The notes beneath the pieces are model-generated. The model saw only the letters and a program-made list of their open reading frames with translations, was not told where the DNA came from and searched no databases. Made by a program: the position numbers and the translations under genes. This document shows positions 25,243-36,405 of a DNA stretch of 64,000 bases, one piece after another. Source of the stretch: Arthrobacter sp. V1I7 (GTDB lineage: Bacteria > Actinomycetota > Actinomycetes > Actinomycetales > Micrococcaceae); contig NZ_JAUSYS010000001.1 of the NCBI RefSeq assembly GCF_030817015.1, positions 1,364,001 through 1,428,000 on the forward strand. The letters are read 5' to 3'. How positions within the stretch are numbered: position 1 is the stretch's first letter; every line of letters begins with the position of its first letter.

Positions 25243-26964
25243 ATGAGTGAGGACACCGCAACAGCAACAGACACCAAACCGGACATCAAACCCCGCAGCC
25301 GGGTCGTTACCGACGGAATCCACGCCGCCCCGGCGCGCGGGATGTTCCGGGCGGTCGGCATGGGCGATGACGACTTCGCCAAACCACAGATCGGCGTCGC
25401 CAGTTCGTGGAATGAAATCACTCCCTGCAACCTTTCCCTGAACCGGCTCGCCCAGGGCGCCAAGGAAGGTGTCCACGCGGGCGGCGGGTTCCCGATGCAG
25501 TTCGGTACCATCTCGGTTTCCGACGGCATCTCGATGGGCCACGAGGGCATGCACTTCTCCCTCGTTTCCCGCGAAGTGATCGCCGACTCGGTCGAGACCG
25601 TGATGCAGGCCGAGCGGATCGACGGTTCCGTGCTGCTGGCCGGCTGCGACAAATCCCTCCCCGGCATGCTGATGGCGGCGGCCCGGCTGGACCTGGCCAG
25701 CGTCTTCCTCTACGCCGGTTCGATCATGCCCGGCTGGGTCAAGCTCGAGGACGGCTCGGAAAAGGAAGTCACCCTGATCGATGCCTTCGAGGCCGTAGGC
25801 GCGTGCGCCGCCGGCAAGATGAGCCTCGGCGACCTGGACCGGATTGAACGCGCCATCTGCCCGGGCGAAGGCGCCTGCGGCGGCATGTACACGGCCAACA
25901 CCATGGCCTGCATCGGCGAGGCCCTGGGCATGTCCCTTCCCGGCTCGGCCGCCCCGCCCTCCGCGGACCGCCGGCGCGACGAGTTCGCCCGGAAGTCCGG
26001 CGAAGCCGTCGTCAACCTGCTGCGCCTCGGCATCACGTCCCGCGACATCATGACCAAGAAGGCGTTTGAAAACGCCATCGCCGTCACCATGGCCTTCGGC
26101 GGTTCCACCAACGCGGTGCTCCACCTGCTCGCCATCGCCCGTGAGGCCGAGGTCGAGCTGAGCCTGGACGACTTCAACCGGATCGGCGACAAGATTCCGC
26201 ACCTGGGCGACCTGAAGCCCTTCGGCCGCTATGTCATGACCGACGTCGACAAGATCGGCGGCGTTCCGGTCATCATGAAGGCACTGCTCGACGCCGGACT
26301 GCTGCACGGCGACTGCCTCACCGTCACCGGCAAGACCGTGGCCGAGAACCTGTCCGCGATCAACCCGCCGGACCTGGACGGTAAGATCCTGCGCGCGCTG
26401 GACAACCCGATCCACAAGACCGGCGGCATCACCATCCTGCACGGAAGCATGGCCCCCGAAGGCGCCGTCGTGAAGAGCGCCGGCTTCGACGCCGACGTCT
26501 TTGAGGGCAGCGCGCGCGTCTTCGAGCGCGAACAGGGTGCCCTCGATGCGCTGGACCGGGGTGAGATCCACAAGGGCGACGTCGTCGTCATCCGCTACGA
26601 AGGCCCCAAGGGCGGCCCCGGAATGCGCGAGATGCTTGCCATCACCGGCGCCATCAAGGGCGCGGGCCTCGGCAAGGACGTGCTGCTGCTGACCGACGGC
26701 CGCTTCTCCGGCGGAACCACCGGCCTGTGCATCGGGCACGTCGCCCCCGAAGCGGTCGACGGCGGCCCCATCGCCTTCGTTCAGGACGGCGACCGGATCC
26801 GCGTCGACATCGCTGCCCGCTCGTTCGACCTCCTGGTCGACGAGGCGGAGCTCGAAGGGCGCAAGCTCGACTGGGAGCCGCTGCCGGCCAAGTTCACCAA
26901 GGGTGTGCTGGCCAAGTACGCCAAGCTCGTCCACAGCGCCTCCACCGGCGCCTACTGCGGGTGA
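25243..26964 (+). CDS. ilvD: Dihydroxy-acid dehydratase
   Basis: A 573-residue Fe-S enzyme that dehydrates 2,3-dihydroxy-isovalerate and -methylvalerate to the 2-oxo acids, the third step of Val/Ile synthesis, also feeding Leu and CoA. Diagnostic blocks are [17 protein letters not shown] (cluster Cys), [28 protein letters not shown] and near the end [19 protein letters not shown] (catalytic Ser region). ATG at 25243 gives the family length. It is separated from the ilvB leader by 200 bp and a stem-loop, so it is probably transcribed separately. Confidence 0.97.
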   Translation: MSEDTATATDTKPDIKPRSRVVTDGIHAAPARGMFRAVGMGDDDFAKPQIGVASSWNEITPCNLSLNRLAQGAKEGVHAGGGFPMQFGTISVSDGISMGHEGMHFSLVSREVIADSVETVMQAERIDGSVLLAGCDKSLPGMLMAAARLDLASVFLYAGSIMPGWVKLEDGSEKEVTLIDAFEAVGACAAGKMSLGDLDRIERAICPGEGACGGMYTANTMACIGEALGMSLPGSAAPPSADRRRDEFARKSGEAVVNLLRLGITSRDIMTKKAFENAIAVTMAFGGSTNAVLHLLAIAREAEVELSLDDFNRIGDKIPHLGDLKPFGRYVMTDVDKIGGVPVIMKALLDAGLLHGDCLTVTGKTVAENLSAINPPDLDGKILRALDNPIHKTGGITILHGSMAPEGAVVKSAGFDADVFEGSARVFEREQGALDALDRGEIHKGDVVVIRYEGPKGGPGMREMLAITGAIKGAGLGKDVLLLTDGRFSGGTTGLCIGHVAPEAVDGGPIAFVQDGDRIRVDIAARSFDLLVDEAELEGRKLDWEPLPAKFTKGVLAKYAKLVHSASTGAYCG

Positions 26965-26980
26965 TACCAAAGTAGCCCAA

Positions 26981-27010
26981 GCCTCCAGCGGCGACATGAC
27001 CGCTGGAGGC
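26981..27010. terminator. Stem-loop after ilvD
   Basis: An 11-bp perfect stem (GCCTCCAGCGG) with an 8-base loop, 16 bp after the ilvD stop. No T-run follows, so termination would be weak or of another type. Confidence 0.55.
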
Positions 27011-27106
27011 GGCAGGGTTTAATAAGGGCTGATCCGAGGGGCCCCGGGCGGACCGCGCCCGCGCCGGGAGTTCGGGGGAGGATCAACTTGTGGACAGCGT
27101 TGTCCA

Positions 27107-27147
27107 GATAGTGAGACAGGGGCCGGGCCCGTTGACACCCGTCTCAC
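27107..27147 (+). promoter_or_regulatory. Candidate LtbR-type operator upstream of the ilvBNC leader
   Basis: GATAGTGAGACAG (27107-27119) matches motifs before leuB (38310-38322) and between ltbR and leuC (50223-50235, minus). GTGAGAC recurs inverted as GTCTCAC at 27141-27147. GATAGT could also act as a -10 box. A TTGACA at 27132 lacks a properly spaced -10. Confidence 0.5.
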
Positions 27148-27167
27148 TAAGAGGGAAAACTGAACGC

Positions 27168-27227
27168 ATGATCGAGATCGTTACCGCCGGCGTAGTCGTC
27201 GTCCTTACCAAGCGCGTGGCTCCATAG
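27168..27227 (+). CDS. ilvBNC attenuator leader peptide
   Basis: A 19-residue peptide [19 protein letters not shown]. Seven of 19 codons are Ile, Val or Leu, including a run of four Val followed by Leu. GAGGG lies 12 bases upstream. A Rho-independent attenuator follows 28 bp after its stop. Ribosome stalling at the Val/Leu codons under starvation would favour an antiterminator and let transcription enter ilvB, as known for actinobacterial ilvB operons. Confidence 0.85.
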   Translation: MIEIVTAGVVVVLTKRVAP

Positions 27228-27255
27228 CCCGACTGGTAACGAACCCGTCACGCGC

Positions 27256-27292
27256 AACCCCTCGAAAAGCCGCCAGGCTGAGGGGTTTTTTT
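27256..27292 (+). terminator. ilvBNC transcription attenuator
   Basis: AACCCCTC and GAGGGGTT form an 8-bp stem with an internal GCC..GGC hairpin, then a 7-base T-run (27286-27292). It lies between the leader peptide and ilvB, the classical arrangement for amino-acid attenuation. Confidence 0.85.
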
Positions 27293-27394
27293 ATTTCCGC
27301 ACCGCCAGCACCACCAGCACCGCCGCACCACGCACGACCAGCACTCCCACGATCACAGAAGATCACCCCAGCAGATCCCCAAAGGAAGAGTCCG

Positions 27395-29293
27395 ATGAGC
27401 AAAGGATCGCCGATCAGCCCCTCGCTGATGGCCACGAAGTCCGCTGGAGCCCCCAAGGCTCCGGAACGCGTCGAACGCCCGGCAGACGCCGTCGTCGACA
27501 TTGCTGCCGTCTCTCCTGTCCTTGGGCCGAACAACGTCGTACCCCCGACGGTGATGACCGGCTCGCAAGCAATTGTCCGCTCGCTCGAAGAACTCGGCGT
27601 GGACGATATTTTTGGTTTGCCCGGTGGCGCGATCCTGCCCACCTATGACCCCTTGATGGCTTCCCGAATGAACCACGTTCTGGTCCGTCACGAACAGGGA
27701 GCCGGCCACGCCGCGCAAGGCTACGCCATGGTCACCGGACGGGTGGGTGTGTGCATCGCCACCTCGGGTCCGGGTGCCACCAACCTCGTTACCGCCATCA
27801 TGGACGCCCACATGGATTCCGTGCCGCTCGTTGCCATCACCGGCCAGGTCTCCAGCGCCGTGATCGGCACGGATGCGTTCCAGGAAGCGGACATCGTCGG
27901 CATCACCATGCCGATCACGAAACACTCCTTCCTGGTCACCAACGCCCAGGATATTCCGCACGTGATGGCCGAGGCTTTCCATCTCGCCTCGTCCGGCCGC
28001 CCGGGCCCGGTGCTGGTGGACGTTGCCAAGGATGCCCAGCAGGGGCAGATGACCTTCTCCTGGCCGCCGAAAATCGATCTCCCCGGATACCGGCCGGTCA
28101 CCCGCGGCCACAACAAGCAGGTCCGCGAAGCCGCCAAACTCATTGCCGCAGCCAGCAAGCCTGTCCTGTATGTCGGCGGCGGCGTCGTCAAGGCGCATGC
28201 CTCTGCTGAGCTCCGCGAGCTGGCCGAACTGACCGGCGCCCCCGTGGTCACCACCCTGACAGCACGTGGCGTCTTCCCCGACTCGCACCCGCAGCACGTC
28301 GGCATGCCCGGCATGCACGGCGCCGTCTCGGCGGTCACGGCGCTGCAGCAGTCCGACCTGCTGATCACCCTCGGAGCGCGCTTCGATGACCGGGTGACCG
28401 GCATCCTGAAGTCCTTCGCCCCGAATGCCAAGGTCATCCACGCCGACATCGACCCGGCGGAAATCTCCAAGAACCGCACCGCCGACGTCCCGATCGTGGG
28501 CTCGGTCAAGGAGATCATTCCGGAACTCACCGAGGCCGTGCGCCTTCAGTTCGAGGTATCCGGCACCCCCGACCTGACCACCTGGTGGGCCTTCCTGAAC
28601 AACCTCAAGGAAACCTACCCGCTGGGCTGGACGGAACCCGAGGACGGCCTCAGCGCCCCGCAGCGGGTGATTGAACGCATCGGCGCCCTCACCGGCCCCG
28701 AGGGCGTGTATGTCGCGGGCGTGGGCCAGCACCAGATGTGGGCTTCGCAGTTCATCAAATACGAACGCCCGCACGCCTGGCTCAACTCCGGCGGCGCCGG
28801 CACCATGGGCTACGCCATACCGGCGGCCATGGGCGCCAAGGTCGGCGAGCCGGACCGTGTGGTCTGGGCGATCGACGGTGACGGCTGTTTCCAGATGACC
28901 AACCAGGAACTGGCTACCTGCGCGATCAACAAGATCCCGATCAAGGTCGCCATCATCAACAACTCCTCGCTGGGCATGGTGCGGCAGTGGCAGACGCTGT
29001 TCTACGAGGGCCGGTATTCCAATACGGACCTTAACACCGGCCACGACACCGTCCGGATCCCGGACTTCGTCAAACTCGCCGACGCCTACGGCTGCGCCGC
29101 GTTCCGCTGCGAGCGCGACGAGGATATCGACGCCACGATCCAGCAGGCCCTGGCCATCAACGACCGCCCCGTGGTCATCGATTTCGTCGTGAGCCCCAAC
29201 TCCATGGTGTGGCCGATGGTCCCCGCCGGAGTCAGCAACGACCAGATCCAGGTTGCCCGCAACATGACCCCGGAATGGGAAGAGGAGGACTGA
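27395..29293 (+). CDS. ilvB: Acetolactate synthase, large subunit
   Basis: A 632-residue ThDP/FAD enzyme that condenses two pyruvates (Val/Leu) or pyruvate with 2-oxobutyrate (Ile). [16 protein letters not shown] and [15 protein letters not shown] carry the catalytic Glu that activates Th[14 protein letters not shown] and GDGCFQM, then [13 protein letters not shown], form the ThDP/Mg site. The first 50 residues are a variable extension typical of actinobacterial IlvB. AAAGGAAG precedes the ATG. It is first gene of ilvBNC, controlled by the leader attenuator; ilvN starts 2 bp after its stop. Confidence 0.97.
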   Translation: MSKGSPISPSLMATKSAGAPKAPERVERPADAVVDIAAVSPVLGPNNVVPPTVMTGSQAIVRSLEELGVDDIFGLPGGAILPTYDPLMASRMNHVLVRHEQGAGHAAQGYAMVTGRVGVCIATSGPGATNLVTAIMDAHMDSVPLVAITGQVSSAVIGTDAFQEADIVGITMPITKHSFLVTNAQDIPHVMAEAFHLASSGRPGPVLVDVAKDAQQGQMTFSWPPKIDLPGYRPVTRGHNKQVREAAKLIAAASKPVLYVGGGVVKAHASAELRELAELTGAPVVTTLTARGVFPDSHPQHVGMPGMHGAVSAVTALQQSDLLITLGARFDDRVTGILKSFAPNAKVIHADIDPAEISKNRTADVPIVGSVKEIIPELTEAVRLQFEVSGTPDLTTWWAFLNNLKETYPLGWTEPEDGLSAPQRVIERIGALTGPEGVYVAGVGQHQMWASQFIKYERPHAWLNSGGAGTMGYAIPAAMGAKVGEPDRVVWAIDGDGCFQMTNQELATCAINKIPIKVAIINNSSLGMVRQWQTLFYEGRYSNTDLNTGHDTVRIPDFVKLADAYGCAAFRCERDEDIDATIQQALAINDRPVVIDFVVSPNSMVWPMVPAGVSNDQIQVARNMTPEWEEED

Positions 29294-29295
29294 AC

Positions 29296-30926
<1,631 letters not shown>

Positions 30927-30936
30927 GCACTGACCG

Positions 30937-30983
30937 GCAGGGGAGCCGGACACCATACCTGGAATCCGGCTTCCCTGCGTTTT
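30937..30983 (+). terminator. Terminator of ilvBNC
   Basis: GCAGGGGAGCCGGA and TCCGGCTTCCCTGC make a 14-bp stem (one G-T pair), followed by GTTTTTGC, 10 bp after the ilvC stop. Confidence 0.88.
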
Positions 30984-31042
30984 TGCACCAGACGTTGCAC
31001 CAAAATCCCCACCTGATTACAAGAGAGCTAAAGAGGTCACCG

Positions 31043-32638
31043 GTGACAAGCACCAAACCTGTAGTACTCCTCGCTGAGGAACTTTCGCCCGCCACGATCG
31101 AGGCCCTCGGCCCGGACTTCGAAATCCGGCAGACCGACGGCGCCGACCGTTCCCAGCTGCTCTCTGCGATCGCCGACGTCGACGCGATCCTCGTCCGCTC
31201 CGCCACCCAGCTGGATGCCGAGGCCATCGCCGCCGCGAAGAACCTCAAGGTCATCGCCCGTGCCGGCGTCGGCCTCGACAACGTCGACATCAAGGCCGCC
31301 ACCCAGGCCGGCGTCATGGTGGTCAACGCGCCTACCTCCAACATCGTCTCCGCCGCCGAACTCACCGTCGGCCACATCCTCAGCCTCGCCCGGCACATCC
31401 CGCAGGCCAGCGCCGCGCTCAAGGACGGTGAATGGAAGCGTTCCAAGTACACCGGGATCGAACTGTTCGAGAAGAAAATCGGCATCATCGGCCTGGGCCG
31501 GATCGGTGCCCTCGTCGCCGCCCGCCTGAAGGGCTTTGACACCAAGATCCTCGCCTACGACCCCTACATCACCTCCGCCCGCGCCGCGCAGCTCGGCGTG
31601 CAGCTGGTGACCCTGGACGAACTGCTCGCGCAGTCGGACTTCATCACGATCCACATGCCCAAGACCCCGGAGACCGTCGGCATGCTCGGCGCCGACGCCT
31701 TCAAGAAAATGAAGAGCACGGCCTACGTCGTCAACGTTGCCCGCGGCGGCCTCGTGGACGAGGAAGCCCTTTACACGGCCCTCGAGGCCGGCGACATCGC
31801 CGGAGCCGCCGTCGACGTCTTTGTCAAGGAGCCCAGCACCGACCTGCCCTTCTTCAAGCTCGACAACGTGGTGGTGACCCCGCACCTCGGCGCTTCCACC
31901 GATGAGGCGCAGGAGAAGGCCGGCGTCTCGGTGGCCAAGTCCGTCCGCCTGGCCCTGGCCGGCGAGCTGGTGCCCGACGCGGTCAACGTCGCCGGCGGCG
32001 TCATCGCCCCGGATGTCCGCCCCGGCATCCCGCTGGTGGAGAAGCTGGGCCGCATCTTCACCGCACTGACCCACGCATCGCTCACCCAGTTCGACGTCGA
32101 GGTCGCCGGGGAGATCTCCTCGCTCGACGTCAAGGTGCTCGAACTCGCCGCGCTCAAGGGCATCTTCGCCGACGTCGTGACCGAGCAGGTCTCCTACGTC
32201 AACGCCCCGGTGATCGCCGAACAGCGCGGCATCAACGTCCGCCTCATCACGACGCCGGACACCGAGTCCTACCGCAACGTCCTGACGCTGCGCGGCGCCC
32301 TCAGCGACGGCAGCCAGATCTCCGTCGCCGGAACCCTGACCGGGCCCAAGCAGATCCAGAAACTGGTCGGCGTCAACGGCTACGAGGTGGAGATCCCGAT
32401 CAGCGAACACCTCGTGGTGGTCGCCTACGCGGACCGCCCCGGCGTGATCGGCACCATCGGCCACATCCTCGGCATGAACAACATCAACATCGCCGGCATG
32501 CAGGTTGCGCGCCAGACGGAAGGTGGCCAGGTGCTGGCCCTCCTGACGATCGACAGCTCGGTTCCGCAGCAGGTCCTTGATGCGATCAAGGCCGGAATCG
32601 GCGCTGACATGGTGCGCGAGGTCGATCTCGAGGACTGA
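31043..32638 (+). CDS. serA: D-3-phosphoglycerate dehydrogenase
   Basis: A 531-residue NAD enzyme for the first step of serine synthesis from 3-phosphoglycerate. The NAD fold has IGIIGLGRIGALVAARLK; catalytic Arg/Glu/His occur in the NVARGGLVDEEALY and VVVTPHLGASTDEAQ regions. An allosteric-substrate domain and a C-terminal ACT domain (HLVVVAYADRPGVIGTIGHILGMNNINIAGMQV) place it in the long actinobacterial type with serine inhibition. GTG at 31043 follows AGAGG; the longer frame upstream covers the terminator side. It has its own transcription unit. Confidence 0.96.
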   Translation: MTSTKPVVLLAEELSPATIEALGPDFEIRQTDGADRSQLLSAIADVDAILVRSATQLDAEAIAAAKNLKVIARAGVGLDNVDIKAATQAGVMVVNAPTSNIVSAAELTVGHILSLARHIPQASAALKDGEWKRSKYTGIELFEKKIGIIGLGRIGALVAARLKGFDTKILAYDPYITSARAAQLGVQLVTLDELLAQSDFITIHMPKTPETVGMLGADAFKKMKSTAYVVNVARGGLVDEEALYTALEAGDIAGAAVDVFVKEPSTDLPFFKLDNVVVTPHLGASTDEAQEKAGVSVAKSVRLALAGELVPDAVNVAGGVIAPDVRPGIPLVEKLGRIFTALTHASLTQFDVEVAGEISSLDVKVLELAALKGIFADVVTEQVSYVNAPVIAEQRGINVRLITTPDTESYRNVLTLRGALSDGSQISVAGTLTGPKQIQKLVGVNGYEVEIPISEHLVVVAYADRPGVIGTIGHILGMNNINIAGMQVARQTEGGQVLALLTIDSSVPQQVLDAIKAGIGADMVREVDLED

Positions 32639-32650
32639 GGCCCTCCGTTC

Positions 32651-32683
32651 GGACGCCGGCGGCGGGTTGGACCCCGCCGGCGT
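32651..32683. terminator. Stem-loop after serA
   Basis: GACGCCGGCGG and CCGCCGGCGTC-type arms with a TTGGA turn, 12 bp past the serA stop. It is very GC-rich with no T-run; a probable but weak terminator. Confidence 0.5.
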
Positions 32684-32707
32684 CCGCGAAGGCATGGCCG
32701 GTCTGCG

Positions 32708-32764
32708 TACAATGGCTAGGTCCGTTTTTTCGGATCCGGCCGGCAGTCCGGCCTTTACTTTTGC
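32708..32764 (+). promoter_or_regulatory. -10 box and leader stem-loop before the ABC exporter genes
   Basis: TACAAT (32708-32713) is a good -10 without a clear -35. About 20 bp further on, GGCCGG-CAGT-CCGGCC (32738-32753) is followed by TTTACTTTT. If transcription starts near 32720, the hairpin would be a short attenuator inside the 5' leader; alternatively it ends serA transcripts. Confidence 0.4.
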
Positions 32765-32842
32765 ACACCCGGCAGGGGACGCCTTCAATTCCCAATGGAA
32801 TGAACTGCGGTGTGCACACGCAATCCAGCTTTCAGGAGCCCA

Positions 32843-35632
32843 ATGAACGCCGTCCAGAGGTTCATCAGAAGCCGAGTGCTTCTGCTGACCGCGTCCATTT
32901 TGATCGTGGCCATGTGCCTTTCGGTCCTCGTTCAGGGGCAGTCCCAGGCTGCGCTGAACCGGACCGTTGACCAGAACTCCCGGGGCCTGTACGACGTGCT
33001 CGTCCAGGCCAAGGCCGACGACAACGGCGGGCTGATGCAGCCGGAAATCGCCACCGGCCAGGGCGGCGTCAGCTTCGAGCAGCTCGATGGCATCCGTAAG
33101 CTGTCCGGCACGTCCGTGGCGGCCCCGATCAGCCTGGTCTCGCGCGTCATCCAGAACCTGGAGTCCCCGCGCCTGGAAGCCACCGACTACCTCGGCTTCA
33201 ACGCCGGACTGGCCGGCACCGCCGGAGATCCGACCGCCACCGACCCGGCCAAATGGCCCGCCCCCGAGTCGGTCCTTTCCGATGCCGCCAAGAAGTACCG
33301 CCTGACCGCCAGCGCCGTCAGCTCGGACGGGCACTCGGAGCAGACGCTCTTCAAGACGATGGCCGAGGGCTCACTCGGCAAGGCCCAGCTCGTCGAAGAG
33401 CAGGTAGCCGGCGGGAACAACGTCCGGATCGAGGGACCGGCGGGGGAAACCGGCATCAAGTTCCCGGCCCCGGCCGGAGGATCCGAGCACAACCTCTTCA
33501 ACCTCTCGGTGTCGCTGCCGCAGGCGCCCCAGGTGACCGAATCCGTCGTCGCCGTCGATCCCGCCTCCGAACGCGCCCTGCTCGGCGCGGCGGGTGACTT
33601 CCTGGCGCCGCTGGAGAAGGCACCGCCGGCGGACGCCCGCAACGCGGGAGCGATCGGACGCCACTTCGAGAGCCTTTTCGCCACCGGCATCGGGATGGAC
33701 GAACTGAAGGAAGGCCCCGACTTCCTCGGCGTCAAGCTCAAGTACTGGGCCCCGTTGATGACGCAGTACCAGCAGGCGAAGCGCAGCGGCCAATTGACCG
33801 CCGACTCGCAGGCCATCCCGCTGATTGTCCGCTCCGGCACCACGCTTGACCTGAAGTACTCGGTCAAGATCGAGGAGATCGACGGCTCCGGCAACGTCAC
33901 CAAGGACGTCGGCACCGTGACCCGGTCGCTGGACAAGGACTACCTCCCGTTCGTCTCCAAGTCCCCGTTCTCGCTGGCCTGGCCGGGCTCCACCGACCTG
34001 ACGCAGCTGATGGGCGACACCGGCAGCTTCAGCCAGGGCCTCTACAACCCGGCCACCTGGAGCACCAACTTCGCCGCCGCCCCCAAGTACACCGACGGCG
34101 ACACCGCCGGCAACGGAGCCGTGGACAAGAGCGCCAACCCGGGCGAATGGGTCACCGTAAACCGTCTCCCCGAGAAGGCCGCCAACGGCGACGCCGTCGA
34201 CCAGACGCAGCGCGAGCCGGTCGACGAACGGTCCTACCGGGAGAACCTCGAGACGGGCAAGAAGCTCGCCACCCCGCTCGCCATGGTCTACGGCACCTTC
34301 GACGCGGACCAGGTCAAGGAGGCCGCCGGCGACGTCAACCGCCTGCCCCTGGGCGGCTATGATCCGACGCCGTTCACGCTGGCCAAGGACGCCGCCGGCA
34401 AGGACGTGCAGAACACCGAACTCAAGCCGTCCCTGAGCGCCACCGGCCTGGCAAGCCAGTCCGCCGGCGCCATCACCGACTACTACGGCCTGGCCGCAGC
34501 CCGCGGCTTCGAAGCGAACGCCAACGTGATCGATGCCGTGCGGGTCCGGGCCAAGGTGCCCGGCAGCTGGAAAGAGGCACAGCCCGAGGTGGAAAAGCTG
34601 GCCAGCGAAATCCGCGACATGGGCCTGCAGGCCACCGTCGTCGCCGGTTCCGCCCGCGAGGACGCCAGCATCTTCGTTCCCGGCTACGCCAAGGACGACG
34701 CCGGCAAGGAATCGCCGCTCGGCAGCGTGCAGCAGTCCTGGGTCCGCCAGGACGCCGCCGACGCCGTGTCCGCATCCCTGACCGCAACCAACCTGACCCT
34801 GCTGTTCATCACCCTCTGCGGCGCTGCGCTGCTGACCGGCGCCTCGACCGTGAGCTACGTCCGCAAACGCCGCAGCGAGGCCGGGACACTCCGTGCCATG
34901 GGCTGGACACAGCGCAGGATCCGCTCCTGGGTGCTGGCCGAATTCGGCGTGGGCGCGGCCCTGCTGGCCATCGCCGGAACCGTCCTCAGCCTGGTCAGCT
35001 GGAACCCGGCAACGGCGATCGTCTCGGCCTCTGTCGTGGCGCTCTACGTAGGCGCCGCCTTCTTCGCCGCTCAGCAGCTGCGGCACCGTGAGGTCATCGA
35101 CCAGGAACCGCAGCACGACGAGCGCCTCATCGCCGTCGACTCGCCGCTCACCTTTGCCAACCGGCAGCTGAGCACCAACAAGTTCAACTCGATCTCGCTG
35201 GCCGTCGCGGTCGGCGTTTTTGGGGCGGCGGCCGGCGGACTGACCGCGCTGCTGATCGACATTCCCCGTGCCGCCGGAGCCAGCGCACTGAGCGGTCTGG
35301 CCGCGGCCAGCATTGCCCTGCCGAGCATCGTCCTGGGACTCTCGGGCGTGGCCGTCGGACTGCTGCTGACCATGGTCACCGGCCGGTTCGAGCTGCAGGC
35401 CAAGCGCCAGTACCTCGGCACCCTGCAGGCGATGGGCTGGAACCCCGACATGCTCGGCCAGGTCCGGTTCTTCGAAAACGCCATGGTGGGTGCTGTCGCA
35501 CTGCCGCTGGGCGTTGTCGGCGCCCTCGGCGTCGGACTGCTCCTCGCCCCCTATGCCGCGCTCTGGGCCGCCGTCGCCGGGCTCGTGGCCGTACTCTGCT
35601 GGATTCCCATTGCAACGAAAGTGGTCCGATGA
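32843..35632 (+). CDS. FtsX-like ABC transporter permease
   Basis: A 929-residue integral membrane protein. One N-terminal helix (VLLLTASILIVAMCLSVLVQG) is followed by a very large extracellular region (about residues 35-640). A three-helix FtsX core (LTLLFITLCGAALLTGASTVSYV ending VRKRRSEAGTLRAMGWTQRRI), and a second set (LAVAVGVFGAAAGGLTALL, then VLGLSGVAVGLLLTMV ending LQAMGWNPDMLGQVRFFENA), follow. The R..E.G.L.A.G cytoplasmic signature marks MacB/FtsX-type permeases that couple ATP hydrolysis to extracytoplasmic movement or lipoprotein/peptide export. ATG at 32843 follows CAGGAG. It overlaps the ATPase gene by 4 bp. Confidence 0.9.
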   Translation: MNAVQRFIRSRVLLLTASILIVAMCLSVLVQGQSQAALNRTVDQNSRGLYDVLVQAKADDNGGLMQPEIATGQGGVSFEQLDGIRKLSGTSVAAPISLVSRVIQNLESPRLEATDYLGFNAGLAGTAGDPTATDPAKWPAPESVLSDAAKKYRLTASAVSSDGHSEQTLFKTMAEGSLGKAQLVEEQVAGGNNVRIEGPAGETGIKFPAPAGGSEHNLFNLSVSLPQAPQVTESVVAVDPASERALLGAAGDFLAPLEKAPPADARNAGAIGRHFESLFATGIGMDELKEGPDFLGVKLKYWAPLMTQYQQAKRSGQLTADSQAIPLIVRSGTTLDLKYSVKIEEIDGSGNVTKDVGTVTRSLDKDYLPFVSKSPFSLAWPGSTDLTQLMGDTGSFSQGLYNPATWSTNFAAAPKYTDGDTAGNGAVDKSANPGEWVTVNRLPEKAANGDAVDQTQREPVDERSYRENLETGKKLATPLAMVYGTFDADQVKEAAGDVNRLPLGGYDPTPFTLAKDAAGKDVQNTELKPSLSATGLASQSAGAITDYYGLAAARGFEANANVIDAVRVRAKVPGSWKEAQPEVEKLASEIRDMGLQATVVAGSAREDASIFVPGYAKDDAGKESPLGSVQQSWVRQDAADAVSASLTATNLTLLFITLCGAALLTGASTVSYVRKRRSEAGTLRAMGWTQRRIRSWVLAEFGVGAALLAIAGTVLSLVSWNPATAIVSASVVALYVGAAFFAAQQLRHREVIDQEPQHDERLIAVDSPLTFANRQLSTNKFNSISLAVAVGVFGAAAGGLTALLIDIPRAAGASALSGLAAASIALPSIVLGLSGVAVGLLLTMVTGRFELQAKRQYLGTLQAMGWNPDMLGQVRFFENAMVGAVALPLGVVGALGVGLLLAPYAALWAAVAGLVAVLCWIPIATKVVR

Positions 35633-36396
35633 ACAACGATCTGAACCTTGACCGGGCGGCTCACGACAGGATGACGCAGAGCACCCGCCGGGGCGGCCAC
35701 AAGACCCGCGCCAACACGATCGTGAAGGCGGCAGACCACGCCACGCCGCTGGAACTGAGCAACATCACCATCCACTACGGCGGTGGCAAGGGCGGTGCCG
35801 AAGCCGTCAACGTCGTGGATGATTTCAACATGACGCTGCATGCCGGTGAGATGCACTGCATCGCCGGCCGCAGCGGTTCCGGCAAGACCAGCATCCTGAC
35901 CGTCGGCGCGGGCCTGACCCTGCCGACGTCGGGCCGGGTGTTCTGGGAAGGCGACTCGCTCGAAAGCATGGGCGACGACGAAATCGCCGACCGCCGCCGG
36001 GCCCTGATCGGCTACGTCGACCAGGGCGGCGCCCTGATTGACGGGATGAGCGCCCTGGAGAACGTCTTGCTCCCCGCCGTTCCCGACGGCGAAGTGGACA
36101 AGCGCCGCGACATGGCCAAGGATCTGCTGGACCTCGTGGGGCTGGGCCGGCGGATGCGCCACCGCCCGGCGCAGCTCTCCGGCGGTGAGCGCCAGCGTGT
36201 GGCGATCGCCCGGGCGCTGATCCTGGGCACGCGCGTGCTCGTGGTGGACGAACCCACCGCCAGCCTGGACCGCTCCGCGGCCAACCGCATCATCAGCATC
36301 CTCAAGGACACCACCTCGGACGGCATCGCGGTGCTGGTCGCTTCACATGACCACGAACTTGTCCGCCAGAGCGATACCCTGACCGAACTGATCTAG
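35629..36396 (+). CDS. ABC transporter ATP-binding protein
   Basis: A 255-residue ATPase partner of the preceding permease. Walker A is AGRSGSGKTSIL, the signature LSGGERQRVAIARAL, Walker B VLVVDEPTASLDRS, with the H-loop at VLVASHDHEL. The first 45 residues are an unusual charged extension before the usual start of the domain. The ATGA overlap implies translational coupling. This is a LolD/MacB-type exporter subunit, not an importer. Confidence 0.94.
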   Translation: MNNDLNLDRAAHDRMTQSTRRGGHKTRANTIVKAADHATPLELSNITIHYGGGKGGAEAVNVVDDFNMTLHAGEMHCIAGRSGSGKTSILTVGAGLTLPTSGRVFWEGDSLESMGDDEIADRRRALIGYVDQGGALIDGMSALENVLLPAVPDGEVDKRRDMAKDLLDLVGLGRRMRHRPAQLSGGERQRVAIARALILGTRVLVVDEPTASLDRSAANRIISILKDTTSDGIAVLVASHDHELVRQSDTLTELI

Positions 36397-36405
36397 GTTT
36401 AAACA

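Noticed and set aside
24913..26997. 694-codon minus frame opposite ilvD
   Set aside because: Composition is a codon shadow; ilvD on the plus strand is certain.
27132..27137. TTGACA as the ilvB -35 box
   Set aside because: No -10 at 16-18 bp; the only TA-rich hexamer is 10 bp away.
31037..33334. 765-codon minus frame opposite serA and the permease start
   Set aside because: Spans two genes and an intergenic region with Gly/Asp/Arg bias; an artefact of GC-rich third positions.
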